This document shows positions 26,536 to 34,599 of a DNA stretch of 64,000 nucleotides, piece by piece (within the stretch, counting starts at the first letter, position 1; every line of letters starts with the position of its first letter). Position numbers and translations under genes: made by a program. The DNA lies in NCBI RefSeq assembly GCF_900115345.1, contig NZ_FOWC01000015.1:146620-210619 (forward strand), written 5' to 3'. The DNA comes from Amycolatopsis rubida. Its GTDB lineage: Bacteria > Actinomycetota > Actinomycetes > Mycobacteriales > Pseudonocardiaceae. The notes under the pieces were generated by a model that saw only the letters and a list, made by a program, of their open reading frames with translations, was not told the origin of the DNA and did no database searches.

Positions 26536-27303
26536 ATGACGCAGAAGAGCGCACTGGTCACCGGCGGCAGCAAGGGCATCGGCCGGGCCGTCGCGACTCG
26601 GCTGGCGCACGACGGTGCGCTGGTCGCCGTGCACTACGGCAGTGACGAGGCCGCGGCCAAGGACACTGTCGCGACGATCGAGGAAAACGGCGGTCAGGCG
26701 TTCGCGGTCCAGGCGACGCTGGGTGTCGACGGAGACGCGGCGACGCTGTTCGACCGTCTCTCGGCGGAACTGCGCGAACGCACCGGCGAGGTCGCGCTCG
26801 ACATCCTGGTCAACAACGCGGCGACCGGTGCCGGTTCGATCACCTCCGCGACGCCGGAGGAGTTCGACCGGGTGTTCGCGGTGAACGTCAAGGCGCCGTT
26901 TTTCTTGGTGCAGCGCCTGGTGCCGGTGCTGCGGGACGGCGGCCGGATCGTCAACATCTCGTCCGCGGACACGCGCATCGCGCTGCCGTTCGAACTGGCG
27001 TACAGCATGACGAAGGGCGCGCTCGACGTGTTCACCCGCAGCCTGGCGCAGGAACTCGGCCAGCGGGGGATCACGGTGAACGGCGTCGCCCCCGGCCCGA
27101 CGCCGACCGACAGCACCGCGCACATATTCGCCGACGAGCGGATGCGCGCGGGGACGGCGGACGCGTCCGCGCTCCGGCGCATCGCCGAACCCGCCGACAT
27201 CGCGGACGTGGTCGCGTTCCTGGCCTCGGCGGACTCGCGCTGGGTCACCGGGCAGGTCGTCGACGCGACCGGCGGGACGTTCCTCGGCCCAGCTGGCGTA
27301 TAA
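26536..27303 (+). CDS. Short-chain dehydrogenase/reductase (SDR)
   Basis: A 255-residue classical SDR. NAD(P)-binding TGGSKGIG near the N-terminus, NNAATG at strand 4, Ser in NISSAD and the catalytic YSMTK motif are all present, followed by PGPTPTD. A basic residue after the Gly motif region (ATRL) leaves cofactor preference open. Substrate unknown; the FabG-like length and VTGQVVDATGG end are generic. The ATG at 26536 follows GGGGAACGAAA. It stands between the two-component system and a small gene. Confidence 0.88.
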   Translation: MTQKSALVTGGSKGIGRAVATRLAHDGALVAVHYGSDEAAAKDTVATIEENGGQAFAVQATLGVDGDAATLFDRLSAELRERTGEVALDILVNNAATGAGSITSATPEEFDRVFAVNVKAPFFLVQRLVPVLRDGGRIVNISSADTRIALPFELAYSMTKGALDVFTRSLAQELGQRGITVNGVAPGPTPTDSTAHIFADERMRAGTADASALRRIAEPADIADVVAFLASADSRWVTGQVVDATGGTFLGPAGV

Positions 27304-27346
27304 CGACCTATATGGCCCGGCGGCGCGTGCTGCCTGGGCCTGCCAG

Positions 27347-27514
27347 GTGCAGACGGACAAGCTCAAGGTGAACGGCTTCGACTACGGCAAGACCGAAGAG
27401 GACCTCACCGAGCTGGGTAAGGACGGCTGGGAGGCGATCAGCACGCTGGCTCCCAGCTTCGGCTCGGGCCAGGCGATCGAGGTTTCGGTAATCCTGGAGC
27501 ACCCGGCCGCCTGA
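27347..27514 (+). CDS. Small DUF4177-like protein, start uncertain
   Basis: A short plus-strand frame encodes KLKVNGFDYGKTEEDL then LGKDGWEAISTLAPSFG and a final strand, the core of small actinobacterial DUF4177-like proteins. Homologues normally begin with a strand of the type WEYRVV; here the in-frame upstream codons read through the end of the SDR gene without an ATG, and GTG at 27347 is the only nearby start, with no ribosome binding site. Either a 55-residue shortened protein is made or the 5' end has been lost. Function unknown. Confidence 0.5.
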   Translation: MQTDKLKVNGFDYGKTEEDLTELGKDGWEAISTLAPSFGSGQAIEVSVILEHPAA

Positions 27515-27523
27515 CCCGCGGGA

Positions 27524-28918
27524 TCAGCGGGGCCGTCCCGGCGCGTCCGGCCGGGTCTGCCACGGGTGCGGCCCGTCGAGCGGCCGGTACTCCACGCCGA
27601 GCGCGTCCAGCCGCGGCAGGTGGTGCTCCCGCAGCCGGGGCAGAAACTCCGCGTAGTCGCGCGGCCCGCTGCTCCACGCGACCTCGGCGAACGCCGACAG
27701 CCGCGGGAACGCCGCGTAGTCCGTCCGCCGCACGGTGTCCAGGTGTTCGGACCACAGCTGCGCCTGGACCCCGCGCACGCGCGGCCCGGACTCGGGCTCG
27801 AAACCGTAGAAATGTTCGAGATCCTGCAGGTATCCGACCGGGATCGGTTCGTCCGGGTGGTCGCTTTGCCGGTGGTCGAGGTACACGCCGTCCTCGGGGC
27901 AGAACACCACTTCGTGCCCGCCCTTCCACGCCAGCGAGGCGCGTTCGCGGTCCTGCCACACGCCGATCACCATCGCCGGCAGGTCGCCGCCGTCGAGGAC
28001 CTCGTCCCAGCCCATCGGGGTGCGGCCGCGCGCGACGAGATGGCCGGCGATCGCCCGGACGAACCGGTGGTGCGCCGCGGTGACGCCGGGCACCTCGTCC
28101 CCGCCGAGCGCGATCACCGGAGACGGGAAGATGTCCAGCACGTGGTCGAAGACCTTGCGGAAGAAGTCCAGAGTGGACTCCGACGGGTCCAGCAGCGAGG
28201 TGCTGATGCCCCAGGAAGTCCAGACCTCCCAGGGCACGTCGCTGGCCGGGCCGAGGTCCGGGTACGCGGTGATGGCGGCTCGGGCGTGTCCGGGAATGTC
28301 CACTTCGGGCACCACGGTGACCGCTCGCGAGGCGGCGTAGGCGACGATCTCGCGCAGATCGTCCACAGTGTAGTAACCGCCGTGCGGGCGGCCGTCGCGT
28401 TCCGGTCCGTCGTGCCTGCCGGCCATCGACGATTTCCGCCAGCCGCCGACGGAGGCGAGCCGGGGGAACTCCGGCGTCTCGATCCGCCAGCCCTGGTCGT
28501 CGGTGAGGTGCAGGTTCAGCACGTTCATCTTGTGCGCGGCGAGCAGATCGACGAACCGCAGCACCTCGGCTTTCGTCCGGAAGTGCCGGGACACGTCGTA
28601 GAGGCAGCCGCGCCAGGCGAAGCGCGGATGGTCGGTGACCGTCCCGCACGGCAGCTCGGACGGTCCATTGTGGATCGAGGCGGCACGGAACGCGTCCGGA
28701 CCGGCCAGCTGACGCAGGGTTTGGCGGCCGTAGAACTCGCCCGCGGCGCCGGCTGCTTCGAGAGTGACGCCGTCCGGCGTGATGTGCAGCCGGTAGCCCT
28801 CGGCGGGGAGATCCGGGGCCGTGCGGACCTGCACCGGAGCGGGCCACGGGCAGGTGCCGGGCGCCGCTTCCGCGGACACCGGGCGGGGCAGGAGAGCGGC
28901 GAAACCGGACATGGTCAT
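27524..28918 (-). CDS. Beta-N-acetylhexosaminidase (GH20), cytoplasmic
   Basis: A 464-residue glycoside hydrolase family 20 enzyme that releases N-acetylglucosamine from the non-reducing end of chitobiose. The N-terminal GH20b domain (VTLEAAGAAGEFYGRQTLRQL) precedes the catalytic barrel, with the Asp-Glu pair D274/E275 in LGGDEVPG and substrate-binding HLTDDQGWR. No signal peptide, so it works on imported sugar. ATG at 28918 overlaps the stop of the upstream permease (ATGA); a second ATG at 28912 has AGGGA upstream. Last gene of the minus-strand catabolic operon; with the ABC transporter it makes a chitobiose uptake and cleavage unit. Confidence 0.92.
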   Translation of the reverse strand: MTMSGFAALLPRPVSAEAAPGTCPWPAPVQVRTAPDLPAEGYRLHITPDGVTLEAAGAAGEFYGRQTLRQLAGPDAFRAASIHNGPSELPCGTVTDHPRFAWRGCLYDVSRHFRTKAEVLRFVDLLAAHKMNVLNLHLTDDQGWRIETPEFPRLASVGGWRKSSMAGRHDGPERDGRPHGGYYTVDDLREIVAYAASRAVTVVPEVDIPGHARAAITAYPDLGPASDVPWEVWTSWGISTSLLDPSESTLDFFRKVFDHVLDIFPSPVIALGGDEVPGVTAAHHRFVRAIAGHLVARGRTPMGWDEVLDGGDLPAMVIGVWQDRERASLAWKGGHEVVFCPEDGVYLDHRQSDHPDEPIPVGYLQDLEHFYGFEPESGPRVRGVQAQLWSEHLDTVRRTDYAAFPRLSAFAEVAWSSGPRDYAEFLPRLREHHLPRLDALGVEYRPLDGPHPWQTRPDAPGRPR

Positions 28919-29769
28919 CCCTTCACGGCCCCGGCGGTCCCGCCGATGAGTTTCCGTTGCACCAGCACGAAGAACACCAGCACGGGAATCGTCATCAGGG
29001 TGGACGAGGCCATCACGGCTCCCCAGTCGGTGTCCTCCGGTTTGAAGAACACCAGGATCGCCTGCGGCAGAGTCTGGTTTTCGGTCTTGGAGATGATGAA
29101 CGTCTTGGCGAACAGGAAGTCGTTCCACGCGTGGATGAACGCGAGCACGCTCACCGCCACGAGCCCGGGCGCGACGAGCGGGAACAGGATCTGCCAGGTG
29201 AACCGCAGCCGCGACGCACCGTCCAAAGTGGCCGCTTCCTCCAGTTCGGCGGGCACCGCGGCGACGAACCCGCGCAGCATCCAGATCGCGAACGGCAGGC
29301 TGAACGCCAGGTGCACCAGCACGAGCGAGCCCAGTTGGTTGAGCCCGAACGCGGGCACCGCGGCGCCGACCGAGCGCATCAGGAAGAACAGCGGGATGGT
29401 CAGCGCTTCCACCGGCACCATTTGCGCCACCAGCAGCATCACCAGCAGCACTCCGCGGCCGCGGAACCGGAACCGGGTGAGCGCCACCGCGGACAGGAAC
29501 GAGAACACCAGGGACAGCAGCACCACGACAACCGCGACCACGAGGCTGTTCAGGAAAAACCGGCCGAATCCGGATACCGTGAGCACACGCTGGAAACTGT
29601 CCAGCGACGGCGCGAACGTCCACGGTCTGGGATGCGCCGACTGGATCTCACCGGCCGGTTTGAACGCCGAGAGCACCATCCAGTACAGCGGGAACGCGAC
29701 GATCCCGGCGATCACCACGGTCACGATTTCGGCGACGAGCCGCGCGGGGCGGCGCACTTTCAGAGCCAT
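28915..29769 (-). CDS. ABC sugar permease, MalG/DasC type
   Basis: A 284-residue inner-membrane permease with six hydrophobic segments. The EAA loop reads ELEEAATLDGASRLRFTW, the contact site for the ATPase. N-terminal FPLYWMVLSAFKP is typical of the MalG-like class of carbohydrate permeases. It pairs with the MalF-type permease upstream, overlapping it by 10 bp. No ATPase gene is in the cluster; in actinomycetes a shared ATPase (MsiK) energises many sugar transporters of this class. Confidence 0.92.
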   Translation of the reverse strand: MALKVRRPARLVAEIVTVVIAGIVAFPLYWMVLSAFKPAGEIQSAHPRPWTFAPSLDSFQRVLTVSGFGRFFLNSLVVAVVVVLLSLVFSFLSAVALTRFRFRGRGVLLVMLLVAQMVPVEALTIPLFFLMRSVGAAVPAFGLNQLGSLVLVHLAFSLPFAIWMLRGFVAAVPAELEEAATLDGASRLRFTWQILFPLVAPGLVAVSVLAFIHAWNDFLFAKTFIISKTENQTLPQAILVFFKPEDTDWGAVMASSTLMTIPVLVFFVLVQRKLIGGTAGAVKG

Positions 29770-30680
29770 GCGGCACTCCGGCGCTGGGACCGGACGTAGA
29801 GCCCGGTGATCGACAACAGCAGCAAGGTCATCACGACCCCGATCGCCGAGCCGAGCCCGTACTCCTGCCCGGCGAACGCCTGCTGGTAGGCGTAGACGTT
29901 CAGGATCAGGTTGCGCCCGGCGATGCCGCCTCCGTTGGTCATCACGTAGATCTGGGTGAACACCTTGAAGTCCCAGATGATCGACTGCACGGTCGCGATG
30001 GTCAGCAGCGGCCGCACCGCGGGCAGGACCACCGACCACGAGGTGCGCCAGACCGACGCGCCGTCGAGCGCGGCGGCCTCCAGCGTCTCCTTCGGCACCC
30101 CGCTGATCCCGGCGTACATGGTCACCATCACGAACGGGAACGAGCACCAGATCACCTCGGCGGCGACCAGCCCGAACGTGCCGAACGTGCCGAAGGTCCA
30201 GGAATGGTGCTCCATCCCGCTGAACCCGATGCCCGAGAGCACCTCGTTGACCAGGCCGAAATCGGTGTCGAAGAGGAACAGCCAGACGTACGAGCCGGCG
30301 ATCGCCGGGGTCGCCCACGCGCCGAGCGCCGCCAGGAACAGCAGCGTGCGCGGCAGCGCGCGGACCCGGCTCGCCAGCACGGCCAGTGCCGTGCCGACGA
30401 CCAGGCTGCCGATCACGCAGGCCGCGGCGAACCCGACCGTCTTGCCGAGCACCGTCCAGAACTGGACGTCGGCGAGCAGGTTCGCGTAGTTGCCGAGGCC
30501 GAGGAACACCAGCGGGGCCGCGCCCGCCGCCTGCGGCTGGCCGTAGTCGTAGAGCGAGATCACGACCAGCTGGTAAATCGGGTAGACCAGCAGCGCGGCG
30601 AGCAGGATGCCCGCCGGCAGCAGGTAACGAAGGGCCGCGCGGCCGTCGCGGCGGACGGTCGCGGAACGGACTGCGGCCAC
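29760..30680 (-). CDS. ABC sugar permease, MalF/DasB type
   Basis: A 306-residue permease with six hydrophobic segments. The opening LLPAGILLAALLVYPIYQLVVISLYD is characteristic of the MalF-like partner, and the EAA loop is KETLEAAALDGASVWRTSW. A Phe/Gly/Thr stretch (SWTFGTFGTFGLV) before the third helix is a short repeat. It forms the membrane channel with the next gene. GTG start, 3 bp after the binding-protein stop, so translation is coupled. Confidence 0.92.
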   Translation of the reverse strand: MAAVRSATVRRDGRAALRYLLPAGILLAALLVYPIYQLVVISLYDYGQPQAAGAAPLVFLGLGNYANLLADVQFWTVLGKTVGFAAACVIGSLVVGTALAVLASRVRALPRTLLFLAALGAWATPAIAGSYVWLFLFDTDFGLVNEVLSGIGFSGMEHHSWTFGTFGTFGLVAAEVIWCSFPFVMVTMYAGISGVPKETLEAAALDGASVWRTSWSVVLPAVRPLLTIATVQSIIWDFKVFTQIYVMTNGGGIAGRNLILNVYAYQQAFAGQEYGLGSAIGVVMTLLLLSITGLYVRSQRRSAAWL

Positions 30681-30683
30681 GGG

Positions 30684-31967
30684 TCAGCCGAAGTTCTTGT
30701 TCATCGCCGCGGCGGCGTCGGCCAGTGCGGCGTTCGCGTCCTTGCCGCCGGTGGCGATCTGCTGCACGGCGGTGGGCAGGACGTTCTGGCTGTCGATCTT
30801 CGACCACGCCGGGGTGCTCGGCACGAACTTCGTGCCCGCGGTCAGGGTGTCCACGAAGGCCTTCAGCGTCGGGTCGCTGGCGGCGAGCTTCTTCTGCACC
30901 GACGCGAGAGTGGGCAGGTTGCCCATCGCCGCGTACATCTTCTCCTGGTACTTGACGCCGGCCAGCAGTTCGGCGAACTGCACCGCGAGCCCGTGCCGCT
31001 GGCTCGCACCGAACACGCCGAGCAGGTTGCCGCCGGCGAACGCGGGCGCGACCGAGTCCGGGGTGGCGCCGGGCAGCGGCATGATCGCGTACTTGCCCTT
31101 CACCGCGCCCTTTTCGACGGCCTTGCGGTTGAAGTCGCCGCCGATCACCATGCCCGCCTTGCCGCCGGCGAACGCGGTGACGCTCTGCGTGCCGGTGAGG
31201 TTGGCGCAGGCGGCGGGCGGGCAGATGTCGTCCTTGATCAGGTTCGCGTACGCGGTGACGCCGGCCTTGGCCTGCGGAGAATCCACAGTGGACGTCCACT
31301 TGCCATTGTCCTGTTTGGCCAGTTCGCCGCCGTTGGCCCAGATGAACGGCAGCATCGCGTAGGTGTACTTGCCGCCGGTGGCGATGCCGTACAGATCCGG
31401 CTTCTTCTCGCGGATCTTGCGCGCGTCCTCGGTCAGCTCGGTCAGCGTCGCCGGCGGCTTGAGGCCGAGTTCGGCGAACACGTCGGTGCGGTAGTACAAC
31501 GCGCGGATGCCGGTGTACCAGGGAATGCCGTAGATCTTCCCGTTCGCCTTGGCGGTGTCCACCACGGAGGGAAGCAGGTCCTTGCCGTCGGACCAGTTCG
31601 AGATGTCCTTGGCGAGGTCGGACAACGCGCCGGTCTGCGCGTAGCTGGAGACGTCGGTGTTGCCGAATTCGGCGACGTCGGGGGCGTTGGACGGGTCGTT
31701 GAACGCGCCGGAGAACTTGTCCGCGCGGCCCTCGACCGGGACCCACTGCACGTCGACCTTCACCCCGGAGTGGCTGGCTTCGAATTCGGTGATCGCTTCC
31801 TTGACCGCGGCCTCCTTCGGCGCGCGGTTCGCTTCGTCGAACAGCCAGACTCTGAGCGTGCCGTCGGTTTGGTTTCCGCCGGCGGCGGCCGGGCCGGATT
31901 GGGTGGGCGCGCACGCGGCGAGCAACGCCAGCGCGGCGACAGCGGGCAGGACAGAACGCAGCTTCAT
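30684..31967 (-). CDS. Sugar-binding lipoprotein of an ABC transporter (DasA-like)
   Basis: A 427-residue extracytoplasmic solute-binding protein. The signal peptide ends in the lipobox LLAAC (Cys at about 19), so it is anchored outside the membrane. The mature protein has the two-lobe carbohydrate-binding fold of the MalE cluster, with the family patterns PDVAEFGNTD, YGIPWYTGIRALYYRTDVF and AFAGGKAGMVIGGDF. Chitobiose or another N-acetylglucosamine oligomer is the likely ligand because a GH20 enzyme is encoded in the same operon; sequence alone does not prove this. First gene of the transporter segment, behind a hairpin. Confidence 0.88.
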   Translation of the reverse strand: MKLRSVLPAVAALALLAACAPTQSGPAAAGGNQTDGTLRVWLFDEANRAPKEAAVKEAITEFEASHSGVKVDVQWVPVEGRADKFSGAFNDPSNAPDVAEFGNTDVSSYAQTGALSDLAKDISNWSDGKDLLPSVVDTAKANGKIYGIPWYTGIRALYYRTDVFAELGLKPPATLTELTEDARKIREKKPDLYGIATGGKYTYAMLPFIWANGGELAKQDNGKWTSTVDSPQAKAGVTAYANLIKDDICPPAACANLTGTQSVTAFAGGKAGMVIGGDFNRKAVEKGAVKGKYAIMPLPGATPDSVAPAFAGGNLLGVFGASQRHGLAVQFAELLAGVKYQEKMYAAMGNLPTLASVQKKLAASDPTLKAFVDTLTAGTKFVPSTPAWSKIDSQNVLPTAVQQIATGGKDANAALADAAAAMNKNFG

Positions 31968-31988
31968 CGGTGACTCCTGTCGCGGGGA

Positions 31989-32003
31989 CCGGTCGGAGAC
32001 CGG
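31989..32003. promoter_or_regulatory. Palindrome upstream of the binding-protein gene
   Basis: CCGGTC, GGA, GACCGG: a perfect 6-bp inverted repeat 22 bp before the ATG at 31967. Possible operator or part of a leader hairpin. Confidence 0.3.
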
Positions 32004-32011
32004 AAAAGACA

Positions 32012-32033
32012 GGGCTGTGCGGCGTGACAGCCC
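32012..32033. terminator. Hairpin between lactonase and binding-protein genes
   Basis: GGGCTGT (32012-32018) and ACAGCCC (32027-32033), eight-base loop. On the minus strand it is followed by CTGTCTTTTCC, so it may end or attenuate transcription between the upstream oxidised-sugar genes and the ABC transporter genes. Confidence 0.5.
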
Positions 32034-32042
32034 CGGTTTTTC

Positions 32043-33176
32043 TCAGACGAAGAAGACGGAATTGACGTTGGGGACGGCGAGCGAGCCCGCGGACTTGCCG
32101 GGCAGTCCGGTGGCCGGGTCGCGCGGCAGCCAGGTGACGGTGCCGGAGCGCTGGTTGGAGACGTAGAACCACTTCTCGTCCGGGTCCAGCGCGAGGTGCC
32201 GCGGCCAGTTTCCGCCGGACGGCGCCGAGGAGACCAGGGTGAGCCCGGCCCCGCCGTCGCCGACGGTGAAGGCGGCGACGGTGTTGGGTCCGCGCACGGT
32301 GGCGTAGGCGAACTTCCCGTCGCGCGACACGGTGATCTCGCCGGGGTACAGTTCGCCGGTGCTGCCTGGCGGAACGGCGGGAACCACGGCGATCGGCTTG
32401 ACCGTGCCGGTCGCGGAATCCCAGCTGGCGACGGTGATCTCCGGCCGCAGTTCCTGGGCTACGTAGGCGAATTTGCTGTTCGGGTGGAACGCGAGGTGCC
32501 GCGGCCCGGCTCCGGCGGGGAGAGTGATCTGCTTGTGCAGCTTCAGCTTCCCCTTGGCGGTGTCGAACGAGTAGACGTACACCGAGTCGGTGCCGAGGTC
32601 GACCGCGAGCACCCACTTGCCGGACGGATCGGTGACCACCTGGTGCGCGTGCGGCTCTTTGCCCTCGTGCTGCTGCAGATCAGTGGCCGCGCCGAGCTTG
32701 CCGCCGGACTCGATCGGCAGCACGACGACGCTGCCGGAGCCGTAATTGGCGGCCAGCACGTACTTCTGGCTCGGGTGCACCGAAAGGTGCGTGGGCGAGC
32801 CGCCCTTCGAGGACGTCGACCCGAGCAGCTTCGGCCGGCTCGGGTCGGAGATGTCCAATGCGGACACCGTGCCGGTCTCCGCGCCCTCGTTTTCGTTGGT
32901 GACGTACAGGATCCGGCCGTCGCGAGTCCGGTCGAACCAGGAGACGTCGGTCAGCTTTCCGACCGTGCGCACCGGCGTGAGCGCGGGGCTTCCCGCCGCT
33001 CGCTGGGTGACGTCGAGCCCGTGGCCTGCCGGTGAACTGGTGGTGTAGCTGCCGACGTACACCGTCGTGGCCGCGCGCGGCCGGGACGCTGCCGTGGCGA
33101 GCTGTGCGCCCGCCACGGCAGCGGCTCCGGCCGCGCCGACTGCTCCGACGAACGTGCGGCGGGAAATCTCGGTCAT
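32043..33176 (-). CDS. Tat-exported lactonase-family beta-propeller protein
   Basis: A 377-residue protein with a Tat signal (SRRTFVG then an Ala-rich stretch cut near ATAAS) and a seven-bladed beta-propeller of the 6-phosphogluconolactonase/cycloisomerase family. Repeating blade motifs include TVYVGSYTT, PTHLSVHPSQKYVLAANYGSGSV, PHAHQVVTDPSGKWVLAVDLG, GPRHLAFHPNSKFAYV and WPRHLALDPDEKWFYVSNQ, with the family His/Arg positions kept. Exported as a folded protein, it would open sugar-acid lactones outside the cell. Its place upstream of a chitobiose transporter and next to gluconate-type uptake suggests an aldonolactone substrate (inference). Confidence 0.88.
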   Translation of the reverse strand: MTEISRRTFVGAVGAAGAAAVAGAQLATAASRPRAATTVYVGSYTTSSPAGHGLDVTQRAAGSPALTPVRTVGKLTDVSWFDRTRDGRILYVTNENEGAETGTVSALDISDPSRPKLLGSTSSKGGSPTHLSVHPSQKYVLAANYGSGSVVVLPIESGGKLGAATDLQQHEGKEPHAHQVVTDPSGKWVLAVDLGTDSVYVYSFDTAKGKLKLHKQITLPAGAGPRHLAFHPNSKFAYVAQELRPEITVASWDSATGTVKPIAVVPAVPPGSTGELYPGEITVSRDGKFAYATVRGPNTVAAFTVGDGGAGLTLVSSAPSGGNWPRHLALDPDEKWFYVSNQRSGTVTWLPRDPATGLPGKSAGSLAVPNVNSVFFV

Positions 33177-33207
33177 CGAATACCCCCGGAACCTGTGCCG
33201 ATGTGGT

Positions 33208-34599
33208 TCAGACCAATGCCATCACCAATGCTGCCACACCGAAACCGCTCAGGGAAAGGACTGTTTCCAAAGCCGTCCAGGTTTTCAGGGTCTGGGTCAC
33301 GGTGAGCCCGAAATACCGGGACACGATCCAGAATCCGCCGTCGTTCACGTGCGAGGCGATGATCGACCCGGCCGAGATCGCGACCACCACGAGCGCCAGT
33401 TGTGCTTGCGAATAATGCAGCTCCATGACCGTCGGCGCGACGATGCCGCTCGTGGTCACGATCGCGACCGTCGCGGAACCCTGGGCGATGCGCATGCCGC
33501 AGCTGATGATGTACGCCGCCAGCAGCACCGGAAGCCCGGCGTCGCCGAGGGAACCGGCCACCGCCTTGCCGATGCCGGTGGCCGACAGCACCGCTCCGAA
33601 GAACGAACCCGCGCCGACCACCAGGAGAATCATCGCGACCGGCCGCAGCGCGTTCGCCGAAAGCTGGGCCAGATCCGCGCCGCTCATCCCGCGGCGGCGG
33701 CCGAGCAGCCAGGAGGCGAGAATGGTCGCGATGGTCAGCGCGATGGCCGGGGTGCCGAGGAACGCCGCGATGCCCGCGCCGGTGGACCCCTTGGGCAGCA
33801 GGATGCTGCCGAACGTGCCCACCAGGATCAGCACCAGCGGCACCGCGATGATCCCGCCGACCAGCTTGAGCGACGGCGCGGGGCCCTCTCGCTCGCCTTC
33901 TTCGCCCGCGAGCTTCGCGAAGTCCTCGGCCAGCGGCACGTTCACGCGCTTGCCGATCCACGTCGAGTACAGGATGCCGCCGATGAACCAGGCCGGGATG
34001 CCGCAGACCGCGCCCATCAGGATCAGCCAGCCGAGATCCACGTGCAGCAGTCCGGCCGCGGCGACCGGGCCCGGGTGCGGCGGGATGAAGGCGTGTGTGA
34101 TGGAAAGCCCGGCCAGCAACGGCATCGCGTACAGCACGATCGACCGGCCGCCCTGCTTCGCCGCCGCGTAAACCAGCGGCGCGAGCACGAAAATACCGAT
34201 GTCGAAGAACACCGGGATGCCGAAGATGAGCCCGGACAGACCCATCGCGAGCGGAGCGCGTTTCTCGCCGAAGGTCCGCAGCAGCGCCGAGGTGAGCACG
34301 CGCGCCCCGCCGGATTTCTCCAGGATCGAGCCGAGCAGCGTGCCCAGCCCGATGATCGCCGCGATGTGCCCCAGAATGCTGCCGAAACCCTTCTCCAGCA
34401 GCGAATCGGACGTCTTCTGCGCGGTGCCGACCAGGGTGCCGACCGGCACGCCCGCGGCCAGCGCGGTGAGCAGGCCCACCACGATCAGGGCGATGAACGG
34501 TTCGAGCTTCACCTTGATGATGAGGACAAGCAGCACCGCGATGGACACCGCGGCCAGCGTGAGCAGACCGGCCGTGCTGGTCTGCAGCCAGTGGATCAT
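33208..34599 (-). CDS. GntP-family gluconate-type permease
   Basis: A 463-residue membrane protein with about twelve to fourteen hydrophobic segments. GntP fingerprints: IPVFFDIGIFVLAPLVY, the loop HAFIPPHPGPVAAAGLL, and the C-terminal GSATVAIVTTSGIVAP and SHVNDGGFWIVSRYFG. Family members take up gluconate and related sugar acids with protons. Coupled to the deacylase gene by an ATGA overlap. In this setting an amino sugar acid such as N-acetylglucosaminate is a likely cargo (inference). Confidence 0.92.
   Translation of the reverse strand: MIHWLQTSTAGLLTLAAVSIAVLLVLIIKVKLEPFIALIVVGLLTALAAGVPVGTLVGTAQKTSDSLLEKGFGSILGHIAAIIGLGTLLGSILEKSGGARVLTSALLRTFGEKRAPLAMGLSGLIFGIPVFFDIGIFVLAPLVYAAAKQGGRSIVLYAMPLLAGLSITHAFIPPHPGPVAAAGLLHVDLGWLILMGAVCGIPAWFIGGILYSTWIGKRVNVPLAEDFAKLAGEEGEREGPAPSLKLVGGIIAVPLVLILVGTFGSILLPKGSTGAGIAAFLGTPAIALTIATILASWLLGRRRGMSGADLAQLSANALRPVAMILLVVGAGSFFGAVLSATGIGKAVAGSLGDAGLPVLLAAYIISCGMRIAQGSATVAIVTTSGIVAPTVMELHYSQAQLALVVVAISAGSIIASHVNDGGFWIVSRYFGLTVTQTLKTWTALETVLSLSGFGVAALVMALV

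Noticed and set aside
28915..32616. A 1233-codon minus-strand frame that seems to fuse several proteins
   Set aside because: Only its last part, from the ATG at 29769, is a real permease; upstream it is out of frame with the binding protein and first permease.
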